Positions 1 through 39,148 of a stretch of 64,000 nt of DNA are shown here, in pieces (within the stretch, counting starts at the first letter, position 1; the number at the start of each line of letters is the position of its first letter). The translations under genes were made by a program, and so were the position numbers. Origin of the DNA: Piliocolobus tephrosceles (taxonomy: Eukaryota; Chordata; Mammalia; Primates; Cercopithecidae); contig NC_045436.1 of NCBI RefSeq assembly GCF_002776525.5, forward strand, positions 49,087,313-49,151,312. Direction: 5' to 3'. Under the pieces are notes generated by a model. It was not told where the DNA came from. It did not search any database and saw only the letters and a list, made by a program, of their open reading frames with translations.

Positions 1-396
1 TATGTATTAATAATCTCAACATGGGTTGAAAAAGCATGTACTGGAATTCAACACTCATTTCTAACCATTAAAAACTACTGAAAAATAAAAATAGGAAATT
101 CCTTTCAAGCAAAGAGCAATAGATGATAATTATGATAATTTTAATGTTATTTATTTAATTGTACAATTAATGCATAAGTATACCCTTGTTATTACAAAAA
201 AAAAAAAAAAAAAAAACAAAAAAACTATTACCAACCCGGCAAAAGTTCTACCTGACAACCAACCAAAATCCTAGTCCTTTCCCAGAAATTATCCTGATTT
301 CAATTTGGCATAAATACTACCGTATCTTTTCCTATGCATTTACATACATATGTACTTATTAAAATATGTGGTATTGCTTTCAATTTTTAAAAGCCT
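1..396. other. AT-rich intergenic DNA with A22 tract
   Basis: No gene signal is visible. A homopurine A tract sits at about 197-218, possibly the tail of a retroelement, but the sequence before it is not one I recognise. Confidence 0.5.
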
Positions 397-399
397 TTG

Positions 400-1200
400 G
401 TTAAAATGTCAGTTGATTTTTCACTCAATATTTGTTACTTAATTTTTTTCTGTGTCACCAACATGGATCTAATTCTTTCTTTTCAACATCAACATAATAT
501 TCCAAAATATGAATACAGCATAATTTATTTAGTATTTCCTTCTCTAATGCAGAAATTGATCCATTACTATTTAGATTTTTTTTTAGTGTTACAACAGTGT
601 TTCAATGAACACTCTTCTGTGTGCCTACTTGAGCATAGAGTCTTTTTCTTACTTTAAATATAATCAGAACTGGTATTGCTGACTCAAAGGGTATGAACAT
701 TTTTAATGTTAACAGATACTGCCAAATTGCCACCAGAATTGCCATATCAACATGTATCCTCAAGAGTAGTGTTTGAAAGCAGCAGTTTTCCCAAGCCTTG
801 ACCTTTGCTATTAGTGAGCTTTGAAATTGTTGCCAGTCTAGTGAAAGCAGTATTTTGTTATAGTCTTAGTTTGCCTTTCTCGAATTACAAGTACGGTTTA
901 AATTTTCTCGCATATTTATATCTTTCCTGATTTTTTAATGAGCTATTTGTCTTCTTCTTCTTCATTTAAATGTGAGGTTCTTAAAACACATGCAGGAACC
1001 TAATTAAACTCCCAAACTAAATATTAATAGTTTGTCATATATGGGAAAATTACTTTTTTCAGAAAGTCTTTTGTCTTAAACTTATTTTGTATTGTCTTTT
1101 GACATAAAAAAATTTTCAACTTTGAGATAGTCAAATATATTAATAATTTCTTTTATGACTTTTGCACTTTTTATATTGTTTGAAACAACCTACCTACCCA
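400..1200 (-). mobile_element. Decayed L1 fragment (L1M-like)
   Basis: Phrases such as GACTCAAAGGGTATGAACAT, GCCAAATTGCC and TCTTTTGACAT match the antisense form of an old L1 3' region. It is heavily mutated and has no ORF of note. Confidence 0.55.
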
Positions 1201-1280
1201 CATCAAGCATATAGTCTCATAAATTGTATTATGAAACTTCTATAATTTTTGAAGTTAGGTCTCTATTTCCATTAAAATAG

Positions 1281-1281
1281 T

Positions 1282-1323
<42 letters not shown>
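1281..1323. repeat. (TG)n microsatellite
   Basis: About 43 bp of almost pure TG, with one TTTG interruption near its start. Confidence 0.97.
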
Positions 1324-1328
<5 letters not shown>

Positions 1329-1394
1329 GGTAGAAAACCCAGCTCTAAATCTTTCCACCCCAAGTGCAGAGCCAGATGGCCCCACTGGTTGATA

Positions 1395-1760
1395 TATTTA
1401 TTAGTCCATTTTCATGCTGCTGATAAAGACATAAACAAGACTGGGCAATTTACAATAGAAAGAGGTTTAATGGACTTACAGTTCCACATGGTTGGAGAGA
1501 CCTCACAATCATGGCAGAAGGTTAAAGTCACACCTCACATGGTGGCAGACAAGAGAAGAGAGTTTGTGCAGGAAAACTCCTGTTTTTTTTAAACCATCAG
1601 ATCTCATGAGGCTTGTTCACTATCACAAGAACAACATGGGAAAGACCCACCCCCATGATTCAATTACCTCCTGCCAGGTTCTTCCAATGAGACTTGGGAA
1701 TTGTGGGAATTACAATTCAAGATGAGATTTAGGTGGGGACACAGCCAAACCATATCATTC
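1395..1760 (-). mobile_element. MaLR-type LTR (MST/THE1-like), reverse orientation
   Basis: It begins ATTAGTCCATTTTCATGCTG and ends GGGGACACAGCCAAACCATA, the reverse-complement ends of the MST/THE1 LTR group. The middle has the family's ATCAGATCTCATGAGGCTTGTTCACTATCAC-type segment. It is a mammalian retrotransposon relic with no coding function. Confidence 0.8.
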
Positions 1761-3030
1761 CACTCCACCCCCTCCAAAATCTCATGTCCTCACATTTCAA
1801 AACCAATCATGCCTTCCCAATAGTCCCTCAAAGTCTTAACTCATTTCAACATTAACTCAGAATTCCACAGTCCAAAGTCCCGTCTGAGACAAGGCAAGTC
1901 CCTTCCACCTATGAGCCTGTAAAATCAAAAGCAAGTTAGTTGCTTCCTAGACACAATGGCAGTACAGGCAATGGGTAAATACAGCCATTCCAAATGGGAG
2001 AAATTGGCCAAAACAAAGAGGCTACAAGCCCCATGCAAGTCTGAAATCCAACAGGGCAGTCAAATCTTAAAGCTCCAAAATGATCTCCTCTGACTCCATG
2101 TCTCATATCCAGGTCACGCTGATGCAAGAGGTGGGTTCCCATAGTCTTGAGCAGCTGCATCCCTGTGGCTTTGCAGAGTATAGCCTCCCTCCAGGTGCTT
2201 TCACAGGCTGGTGTTGAGTGTCTGCAGCTTTTCCTGGAGCACAGTGCAAGCTGTCAGTGGATCTACCATTCTGGGGTCTGGAGGATGGTGGCCCTCCTTC
2301 TCACAGTTCCACTAGGAGGTGCCCCACAAGGACTCTGTATGGAGGGTTCTGACCCCACATCGTCACTGCCCTAGCAGAGGTTTTCCATGAGGCCCCTGAC
2401 CCTGCAGCAAACTTCTGCCTGGGCATCCAGGCATTTCCATACATCCTATGAAATCTAGGTAGAGGTTCCTAAACCTTAATTCTCAAGTTCTGTGTACCCA
2501 CAGTCTCAACACCACCTGGAAGCTGCCAAGGCTTGGGGCTTCCACCCTCTGAAGCAACAGCCTGAGCTGCACCTTGACTCCTTTTAGCCATGGCTGGAAC
2601 AGCTGGCACACAGACTACCAAGTCCCTGGAACACAGACTACCAAGTCCCTAGGCTGCACAGAGCAGGGGGGCCCTGGGCCCAGCCCACAAAACTGTCTTT
2701 TCCTCCTAAGTCTCGGGGCCTGTGATGGGAGGGACTTACATGGAGACCTCTGACATGCCATGGAGATATTTTCCCCATTGTCTTGTGGATTAACATTTGG
2801 CTTCTTGTTACTTATGCAAATTTCTGCAGTGGGGATTTTCATTTCTATCACATTGTCAGGCTGCAAATTTTCAAAACTTTTATCTTCTGTTTCCCTTTTA
2901 AAACTGAATGCCTCTAATAACACCCACACCACCTCTTGAGTGCTTTGCTGCTTAGAAATTTTTTACACCAGATACCCTAAGTCATCTCCCTCAAGTTCAA
3001 AGTTCCACAAGTATCTAAGGCAAGGGGAAA
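1761..3030 (-). mobile_element. MaLR internal region remnant
   Basis: The sequence continues directly from the LTR with segments typical of THE1/MST internal DNA in reverse, for example GGCTTTGCAGAGTATAGCC and a GGTGGCCCTCCTTCTCACAG-type stretch. It carries only short, broken reading frames. Confidence 0.65.
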
Positions 3031-3184
3031 TTGCTGCCAGTCTCTTTTGTTATATATGCTGTGTGGTATGGATTGAAAAATTTACTTATTACATGTGAAA
3101 ATTCAATTGTAATACCACAATTTGTTGAAAAGACTATTCTTTCTCTACCAACTGCATGTGTACCTATGTTGAAAACCAGTTGTC

Positions 3185-3625
3185 CAAACTGTCTTAGTCT
3201 GTTTTGTGTTGCTATAACAGAATACCTGGGACTGGGTAATTTATAAAGAAAAGAGGTTTATTTAGCTCACAGTTTGACTGGCTGGGAAGTTCAAGGACAC
3301 GGCTCTGGTTTGTGGTGAGGCTTTTTTGCTTGGCCAAAAGATGGCAGAGAAGGTCAAAGGGGTAGCAGAGCATGCAAAGAGGGAAAAACCTGAGGGGCAC
3401 CTAGCTTTATAACAAGCCATTCTCATGGGAATGAATCCAGTCTCGTCAGAGCAAGAACTCACTCACTACTGCAATGGCATCAAGCCACCTACGAGGACAG
3501 GACCTTCATGACCCAAACACCTCCCATTAGGCCCCACTTTCCAGCACTGCCACACTGGGGACCAAACTTCAACGTGAGTTTTAGTTGGGACAAAGCAACG
3601 ATATCCAGGCCATAATACATACACA
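3185..3625 (-). mobile_element. Second MaLR-like LTR, reverse orientation
   Basis: It starts CTTAGTCTGTTTTGTGTTGC and continues ACTGGGTAATTTATAAAG, a pattern shared by MST/MLT LTRs in reverse. It ends in a decayed GACAAAGCAACGATATCCAGG. It is too different from the first LTR to be its matching partner with certainty. Confidence 0.6.
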
Positions 3626-4221
3626 TGTAAGTCCATATAGAATCTATTCTGCTCCATTGATTTGTCTTGATACTAATACTCTTTGATAACTCTTTGATAA
3701 CTATGACTGTATATCATTCTATAAATCCTGAAGTCGGGTAGCGTTTCTGGGGGGCTTTATCTTGAGACAAAAGATAAAAATTCAGCATGGGCTTATTCTG
3801 CCAACTATATAGTTTAACCAGACGAATTCTGGGAAAAACCAGGAACAAGACAATGATGACTATTGTCATTATGATTATTTACTATTGTTTGATATTTTTG
3901 TTAAAGTAATAAGGGAAAAAACCTCAGAAAATAAGCATAAATATAAGAAAGAAAAGATTATTTTCTGCCATAGACATAATTATACACCTTAAAAATAAAA
4001 ATCAACCCACTGGAAATACTTGTGGAATACTTGTTTCCTTTTCTCTATTCTCTGCACCATTAAAAAGCACATTTCTAAATATATGAAACTATACAAACAT
4101 TTTAAAGTATTATTTGAAGTATCTAGGCTCTGAGTCCACTCATTGTATTTGAGTTAAAACTTCATTCTGCATAGTTCTTTAATCCTGAGAATCAGAGGCA
4201 TTTCCTATATTCTGCATTTTT

Positions 4222-4400
4222 CAAGTGGCAAGGTGTTGTGGAAAGAGCACAAGCTTTGAATCCTCACTCTACATCTTAAGGCCTGTGTGAATAAGTTATG
4301 CAACTGATCAGGGTCTATTTCCTTATAAGTAAAACAAGTATGATACCTGTGGGTCAATTGCATATAGCAACTTGCACATAGTAGACCATTAATAAAACAC
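4222..4400 (+). repeat. MIR SINE fragment
   Basis: GGAAAGAGCACAAGCTTTGA and the later TTCCTTATAAGTAAAACA are MIR core-like phrases. Old and diverged. Confidence 0.6.
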
Positions 4401-4477
4401 AGCTCTGATTTTGATTACAAAACAGGCTTCCAACAGGACATCACTCTGTTCCATCAAGTAGCATGAACCTTTCTGCC

Positions 4478-4787
4478 TTTTTCTGTTTGTTTGTTTTGTT
4501 TAAGACAAGGTCTCACTCTGTCATCCAGGCTGGAGTGCAGTGGCACTATCTGGGCTAACTGCAACCTCTGCCTCCTGGGCTCAAGCCATCCTCACCTCAG
4601 CTTCCCAAGTAGCTAGGACAACAGGCATGCACCACCATGCCCAGCTAATTTTTGTTGTATTTTTTGTAGAGATGGGGTTTCATCATGTTGCCCAGACTGG
4701 TCTCAGGCAGCTCAGCTCAAGCGATCTACCTGCCTCAGCCTCTCAAAGAGCTGGGATTACATGCATGAGTCACCATGCCACGTCACC
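4478..4787 (-). mobile_element. Old Alu, reverse
   Basis: A T-rich start (the Alu tail) is followed by GTCTCACTCTGTCATCCAGG and a complete reversed dimer. Many substitutions point to the AluJ/S age range. Confidence 0.93.
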
Positions 4788-4799
4788 TTTCCTGCTTTT

Positions 4800-6040
4800 T
4801 ATGTTTTTCTAGATTTCTGATTACTCTGGTCCCTCCAATCTGATTACATCGTCTTTGTCTCTTCCCAAATCTCTCTTCAACTTTGATGTGTCAGAACACT
4901 TCACAACTCTACCATTCAGCATTATCTTCTGAGAGTCCTCCCCTTGTATTATTAAACACTACCTCATGCTCAAAAAGTCATACCCCAGTCTCATTTTCAG
5001 ATTATTCTTTGACATTATTATCACACTGTATTATTCTGATGAAAAGTTGCCTATTAAACAAAATTATAAATATTATATTCAAACATCCTTTCAGTAAGTG
5101 GCAGATAATTTTGGAAATATGTTAAGGCCTTAAGTTTCAAGGTAAGAGATTAGATTTCATTCTGTGGGTAATGGTCATTGGAAACTATTGAATGAGCTGA
5201 GGATTCAACTATGAAGTGTAGGTGGGAGGCTCTGAAGGGGGGCAACTAGTTAGACAACTCTGAGCAACAGTTTCTAAAGGAGTGAGAATCTAAACTAGAG
5301 AAATGGCACAGGTGCTGAAGGGGGTGAGGACCTCTTTTAGATGATTTTATGGAGATAGAGTTTAATTTATGAAGGCAGTGAATGTAGCAGCCAAAGAGTA
5401 AAAAAAAAAAAAAAAAAAAAGTTCTCAAGGTTTTGAGTACTATGTGACCAACAAGATACTACTAAATCTTGCAAAAATTCACTATTCTTACATTTTTAGT
5501 TTTCAGCTTCTTCATTGCAAACTTTGAATGGATCCTTTAAAAAATCCTTCTCTAGCAGTTCAGGTGTATTTGTTATGGGCCACAGAAGTATGTTGAATAA
5601 TAGAAGTCAGGATGGAAGAAAGAAATAAAGGGTATAATATTGTTACAAAGTATCTCAAATGTCTTTTTAACCAGTAAATTTTAATACTATCCAAACATTC
5701 TCCCAGAGGTGACAAAGTCAAAAGTTCAGAAATGCTGCTCTTAATTAGTGAAGCAATGTGAAAAAAAACTCAGTGATCTTGACCCCAGCCAATAATGATT
5801 CGGCGTGCATGGAATGCCACCAACCCCTTAAGATTGAGACTCTTCAACAAGGGTGTTAGTCTCACAAGTCAATCAAACGTTGTTAATTAATCTTCTGATA
5901 AAATTAAATTGTTATTATACCAAATTCAAAGTCAAGATTTACTATAAAATATAAGTAGTAAAAGCTGAATGATCCAATATATAAAAGGTAAAGCAGCTTG
6001 TGATTGAACACTGCGTTTATGCTGTAGTTTTATTTCAATG
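4800..6040. other. Intergenic DNA, no gene seen
   Basis: AT-rich unique-looking sequence. The only structure noted is an A20 tract at 5401-5420. Reading frames are short and random in appearance. Confidence 0.5.
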
Positions 6041-6047
6041 TGATTGA

Positions 6048-6228
6048 AACTGCAGGCTCTGGGAGAGGCAGACCTGATTTACATCCTGTTTCCACTGTTT
6101 ACGGGTTATGTAACTTCGAACAAGTTATTATCAGTTTCATCACCTGGGTTGCTATGAAGGTTAAACAATGAATGTAAGCCCCTTAGAGCACAATGAACAC
6201 AATAAATGTTAGCAGCTCTTATTAATAG
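6048..6228 (+). repeat. MIR SINE fragment
   Basis: GCAGGCTCTGGGAGAGGCAG, TTACGGGTTATGTAAC and a closing AATAAATGTTAGCAG match MIR. It lies immediately upstream of the CLGN CpG island. Confidence 0.6.
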
Positions 6229-6338
6229 TGTTGTTGGAGAGAAAAAGAACATATTGTTTTATATACAATGTATTTATTAACACTTAACATATCTGTATTT
6301 GTCATATACACACACCAGACAGGAAAGATCCTTATTAA

Positions 6339-6363
6339 TCACCACGACCGCAGATCGTGGTGA
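6339..6363. repeat. Perfect 9-bp inverted repeat upstream of CLGN
   Basis: TCACCACGA and TCGTGGTGA flank a 7-nt spacer, CCGCAGA, immediately followed by CATATAAAAC, a TATA-like string. It sits about 120 bp before the CpG island. Confidence 0.9.
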
Positions 6364-6479
6364 CATATAAAACTCCAGAGAAAGCCTAGAGCCCTAATCT
6401 TGCTGCACTTATTACTGGACGTTGTTCATAAATATGATTTACATAAAATTCAGGACCCAAGCATTGAGCAACAGGAGGT

Positions 6480-7470
6480 AGAACCGCACGGTCTGCAGAG
6501 AGGGCGGGCGCTGAGAGGAGGAAAAGTCTTCGGACTTGCAGGAGGAATTCCTCCTCGGCTAACCCGGGAGCGTGGTTCACTCCACAACCCGCCGGCTGCT
6601 GCACAGGCTCGCTGTGCTGCTCCCCCTGGAGGCGGTTGAGGCCCTCGGAGCAGGAGCGCGCAGCACGCGCCTGGGGCAGCCACCGCCTCTCGCCCGCCGC
6701 CGCACGCGCATGCGCGGTTAGTAGTCGCTGCTCTGCGGCCGCCAGCGGGATTGGTCTGAAGAGACGCGGGGACCAAGTGGCAGCGACTCGGACATCTGGG
6801 CTGTCACTGCCGAAAACAGGCCACAAAAGAGGTGCGTGAGCAGCAGGCCGCGTTCCCGCTGTCCTTTGCGCGCGGATTGGGGTGAGGAAGCGGATCATTG
6901 CTGCTTCCCCAGGCACCCAGTTATTTTGCCGCCAGAGGGCTGAACTGGTCGGGGACAGGTGAGGGTGGATGTTGAGTCTGGCGATGGGGCTGCAGCGAGC
7001 TAGGGTCTTGACTGGGCTCTGGCGGCCCCGTGGGTGGACGCAGGGGGTTGGTCCCACCTGGGTCCTTTTGGGTCTCCCGCACCGCCGCGTCCACCTGCTG
7101 CGCCCGGGCTGGGGCGGACCGGTGCCGGGACAGCTAGGTTCCCAGCCCAGACGGCCTCCCCTGCTGGCTTGAGGAGCCACCGGAAGCCGAGGCCGTTATC
7201 CCAGCGGTTGCCATTGCGGCCCCGTTCCACGCTCGAGCCCCGGGGCGCTCTCCCAAGGGTTGTGGAGGGGGCCCGGGGCGCATCTGGGCGCTGCTCACTC
7301 CGCTGACTGCCCCTCACAGAAACCCAAACGAAACCAAAATAGGCTCGACTGTCGCAGTCTCCACCTCTGTGGAAGCGAAGGGACCCCACCTCAACGCAGT
7401 GGGGCCAGGGACTGTCGGCCCCTCCCTGGATACCCGCGCGGAGCCCAGTGTGCGCCGCCGGGGGGCGGGC
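6480..7470 (+). promoter_or_regulatory. CLGN: CLGN CpG-island promoter
   Basis: This roughly 1-kb stretch is strikingly G+C and CpG rich compared with the AT-rich flanks, as expected of a CpG-island promoter. It holds a perfect palindromic NRF-1 type site, GCGCATGCGC, at 6706-6715 and an inverted CCAAT box (ATTGG) at 6750-6754. There is no TATA box close upstream of the inferred first exon. It lies about 8.3 kb upstream of the first coding exon of CLGN. Calmegin is known as a testis-enriched gene with a TATA-less GC-rich promoter, which fits what is seen. The transcription start itself is inferred, not visible. Confidence 0.8.
6716..6831 (+). other. CLGN: CLGN exon 1 (5' UTR, start approximate)
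   Basis: This is the proposed non-coding first exon. A good splice donor, AAAGAG|GTGCGTGAG, ends it at 6831, directly downstream of the NRF-1 and CCAAT motifs. No ATG occurs between 6716 and the donor, so the leader would be free of upstream starts if transcription begins after the ATG at 6710. The 5' end is a guess. The donor could join the acceptor at 15082, which carries the initiator codon after nine leader bases. Confidence 0.55.
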
Positions 7471-8429
7471 TAAAGGGCTGGGTTGAATCCAGAGAGGCCC
7501 TAATTACTAGACTCATTATCGCCCCAGGCCTGTTTACCATCAATCAGACACGTTCCCTGATTTTATTTATAGCAGCTGCCCAAGCAACAAGGAGGAGGTG
7601 TTTGCTTGGGAGTTAAAAGCAAATGGCAACCAAAGCTCAGGACTGGGAGAGAAAAGGTAAATAACGTGGCCTCGGGAAGAAGTCTCAAATTAGAAGAGGA
7701 TTCATTAACATAGAAACTTTTTGTTGCTTAAAAGCAGGCAAAATCCCGATCTCATCTGATGATTTTGCTTGCTTTACAAATGTCGACATCACTCGAGGTA
7801 GCCCTCCTTTGGGTCATTGTAAGTTTGACCTCTTTTCAGTTGGGAGTTTTGCCTTCTGGTCGTATTGGTTTGATCTTCCAGTCACATTTAGATCTCATCC
7901 CCAAATCCTCAGAACAAGATATTCTGTACTCTCTGTCTTAGCTAGTTGATAAGGTTAATTACTGTGTGTAAATGATGTAAATATGTTGATACATCTGCCT
8001 AGAAATTGAACAGTGTTGTAAGTTAGCTGTAGTACTAAGTACCTAATAAATATTGGTGTTTTTAAATAGAAAACTAGAATTATGAACTTTAAAGAATCTT
8101 TGGATTGTCTAGTTCATGTCACAAATGAGAAAACAGGTGCAGAGCAGTTTTAATCACTTGCCTTTTTAATAATAAAACTAGAAACTTGGTGCGGTGGTGC
8201 CATGTTCGGTGTACTTTTTTTTTCTATCATTCTACGTTGCATTCCTGAAGCCACGTGACAACTAAAACTTTAAATAATAGGTGATTGTCAGACACCACTT
8301 CTGGGATATGCCAGTGTTGGTCCCATCCTCAGTCAGCCATTAAAACTGAGTAACAGCAGAAAGGCATCGCCGTTATAAGAAATAGCATGACCAGAAATAT
8401 GTTAAATAGGTGTGTTGAGAATGAAAGAA

Positions 8430-8729
8430 GGCTGGGCGCGGTGGCTTAGGCCTGTAATCCCAGCACTTTGGGAGGCCGAGGCGGGCGGATCACCTGAGGT
8501 TAGGGGTTCGAGACCAGCCTGACCAATATGGTGAAACCCCGTCTCTACTAAAAACACAAAAATTAGCCAGGCATGGTGGTACACGCCTGTAATCCCAGCT
8601 ACTCAGGAGGCTGAGACAGGAAAATCACTTGAACCCAAGAGGCAGAGGTTGTAGTGAGCCGAGATTGTGTCACTGCACTCCAGCCTGGGTGACAGAGCAA
8701 GACTCCATCTCAGAAAAAAAAAAAAAGAA
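8430..8729 (+). mobile_element. Alu (S-like), forward
   Basis: Complete element from GGCTGGGCGCGGTGGCTTAG to an A13 tail, in CLGN intron 1. Confidence 0.97.
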
Positions 8730-8734
8730 TTACA

Positions 8735-8872
8735 AAAATGTGTCAGAAACATAAAGTGACCATAGTGTTGGAAAAATGGCAGCTGTAGACTTGTTCAATG
8801 CAGCGTTGCCAGAAACCTTCAATTTGTGAAAAATGCAGTAAATCAAAGTGCAGTAAAATGAGGTATGCCTGT
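8735..8872. mobile_element. Tigger-type DNA transposon end
   Basis: It closes with AAAATGAGGTATGCCTG, the reverse complement of the Tigger1-like terminal CAGGCATACCTC, preceded by the usual tandem CAGTAAATCAAAGTGCAGTA. Only the terminal part is present. Confidence 0.65.
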
Positions 8873-8878
8873 ATGTAA

Positions 8879-8899
8879 ACACACACACACACACACACC
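8879..8899. repeat. (AC)n microsatellite
   Basis: Short run of about ten AC units next to the Tigger end. Confidence 0.95.
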
Positions 8900-9699
8900 C
8901 TATTGATTCTGCTTCTCTGATGAACTCTGACTAATAAAATGGCTCTCCTCCAAGTAATGATTCAGGGATTCTGCAACTTTCTACCTTGTAATTCTGCGAT
9001 TTTCAACCATGATTTTCAAAATTACTTGCATCAAACCAGATGGGGAAAGATCATAAAGAATTATAAATCATAATTATGGGAAGTTTTTACGGGCAACGGC
9101 TGACAGTGACATATAGATCTTCTATTTTACATTCTATTGGCTGGAATTCAGTTACCTGGTCACATCTAGTGCCAAGGAAATTACCCTGTTGATCAGCCAG
9201 CAATTTCTCCCACATTTTACAAAAGATATTACATATCCTGTGATTGTCTTTTCTTTGTGTGCCCTACTTACCTTTGATGTGACAGTGAGCATTACTTCAA
9301 TACCAGTACATGAGCTGCACTTTATAATTTGTAATTTGGGGGTGGTAGTGGAGATCCAGTAGGGTTTTTAGCTGATAGTGGTGTAATTATTTAAAGTAGA
9401 CCAGACTACTTGATCTAGATTTCAAAGATTGGGAAAAATGGTATCTCATTCATGGATAAAGTTACTTGTGCTTCAATTTGTTATTGAACTAGCACAGAAG
9501 CAGTGCAGAGAACATACATGAGATCAAAGATACGTGTTGGTGCAGAAGGATGCAGTTCTTTAGTGCCTCCCTTCTTATGAAGGCACAACTGATACTTAGT
9601 GATCTCAGCAAGCCTCATGGAGTGAGGAATACATAAGAAGCTTGGAACCCTGGGCATGCTACCTTTTAATTTATAAGGAGGGAAGAGGGTAACATTAGC

Positions 9700-13385
<3,686 letters not shown>

Positions 13386-15090
13386 TTTCTTGTAGTATTA
13401 CCCCAGCATCTGGCCTCTCAGAGTTTCAGAACAGACTTATCAGTAGCATACCTTTCTCTAAGAAATGACATGTGACAAACCTCATAGTTTTGTTTGAAAC
13501 TGATAACATTTTGGCACCATTTTGAGATAGACTTCAATACTGTGAATTTCATGATCTAATTCTCAGTTGTCAGCTGGTGCAGCATTGAAAAATGATAGGA
13601 TACTGCAGCATTACACAAAGTATGAAGTCTGTATTTCTGATTTTTTTTTTAAAAAAGGAACAAATAAAAACAATAGAACTGCATTGTCTACAGAATGCCT
13701 TGTAACTAATTGCAGTTCTTTAAAAATCTCTGTTTTTGTTTTGTCGATTGGGAATAGTACCTACTCTATTCATGTCCTGGGCTGCAAAGATTAAATTAGC
13801 TAGTTCTTTTATGTAAATATAAGACCATAGAATTTTAAAGAAGAAACAAACTTTCAAGATAAAGTGTTTTCTGAGCTTTTTTTCTGAAGCATTGGCAACT
13901 GTTTCTAAGGAAAATTCAGGATAAACCATAATATAGAATACAAATGAAATTGGGGTGCTCTGGTTGAATCAAGAGTAGAGTTCCAGATAGAGCACTGCCT
14001 GCTTGACTTCCTCTTAACTCTTCCTTGGCAGCCCAGTACACCAGAGCTCAAACAAAGCACTTAGAATGTATTTTTTCAACAAATTAATTATTTGGAAACT
14101 AAAGTGTATATTCATTTGAAAGAGAGGATATGGGTCTAAAGTTATATTAATGTTCGTTATTGCTACTGTTTATGCATTTTTATTTTGCTCAAAAATGATT
14201 AATAGCAAGTCAAGTAAAGTACCTTTTACTACATAACATGGAAGGATCTTAGACTTTTAGAATAATGAAGCTTTTAGAGTTCACAATTAATAAGCAATTT
14301 GCAGATATATAAATTTCTGTGCCAATAACTAGGAAATTAAGGAAAAAAGCCTATTTCATTGTGTCAAATTGATCCCTTCACATTTACTTCCTATCCCAGT
14401 TATACCTCTTTTGTGATTTAGAGAGATCAAAGTCTCCTAATTAATGACAGCATCCATCATTTTTGTGTTATCTTTGTCCATAAATATATAAGTAATTATA
14501 TAATCATGAAATTATAGGAATTATAAATGCAAAAGAACTTTCTCTATAGCAGTCTACCTGATTACAATAAACCTTGTATTTGTTTGATCTTTTGACTGTG
14601 ATTTGATTTTAGTAACACACTACCACATTAAATTTGTGATAAAACATTTTTTGTATCTTTTTTCAGCGTTTATATATAAAAGTATTTTGGTTTTATAATT
14701 ATAAAATTTCCATTTTATGTTTATATAAGCAACATTATAATAAAAACAATTTCAGTGAACATTTAGGAATCATGATACTTTTTCTTTTAAAGAAGTCTAC
14801 ATATTATTTGTGTTTGATAATTACTATATCTTTAGATTTTGTGCCGTTGGCTCTTTGTTTTTGGACAAAGGCCTGCAGCTATAGAATCTGTTTCGTAAAA
14901 TATTTCAAGTTTGTATTTTCACTTGCCCAAAGCATAATTTAAATAATTTTGCCAGTGATTTGTTTTAAAAGCCATCCTAGAATAAAGGAGCTATTATGGA
15001 GAAATTATTTATTTCTACATATACTTAACACTTATTTTCACAACTTTGTTTTATTTTCACTAATTACTTTTAATTTCACAGATAATCAGT

Positions 15091-38691
<23,601 letters not shown>

Positions 38692-39081
38692 ACTAGATTC
38701 AAGTATTTTTAATTCCTGAGAGGGATGTTTGGCATTCTAAAATCAGCATGCCAGACTTGAACTTTAATCAATCTATGCACATCCTGTTTCTAATATCTAG
38801 CAACATTTTTCTTTCAGACATTTATTTTAGTCCTTCATTTCAGAGGGAAAAAAAAGCATCTTTGAAGTTACCTGGTCTTTGAATTTAGAATAAAAGTGGC
38901 ATATTACATATCGGATCTAAGAGATTAATACCATTAGAAGTTACACAGTTTTAGTTGTTTGGAGATAGTTTTGGTTTGTACAGAACAAAATAATATGTAG
39001 CAGCTTCATTGCTATTAGAAAAAATCAGTTATTGGAATTTCCACTTAAATGGCTATACAACAATATAACTGGTAGTTCTAT

Positions 39082-39128
39082 AATAAAAATAAGCATGTGT
39101 TCTGTTGTACAGAGCTAAATGCAATAAA
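39082..39128 (+). terminator. CLGN: CLGN tandem poly(A) signals
   Basis: Two canonical AATAAA hexamers, 41 nt apart (39082-39087 and 39123-39128), about 390-440 nt after the stop codon. The second is followed by a TG-rich stretch, which makes it the likelier main signal. Confidence 0.75.
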
Positions 39129-39148
39129 GTTTCTGTATGGTTGTTTGA

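Noticed and set aside
1395..3625. A full endogenous retroelement with paired LTRs
   Set aside because: The two LTR-like ends differ too much in sequence to be sure they belong to one insertion, and no coding frame survives between them.
6386..7180. 264-codon open frame on the - strand across the CLGN promoter
   Set aside because: It is the longest frame in the window, but it lies in CpG-rich DNA where stop codons are rare. It has Pro/Ala/Arg/Gly-rich random composition, resembles no known protein, and overlaps frames on both strands of the same island.
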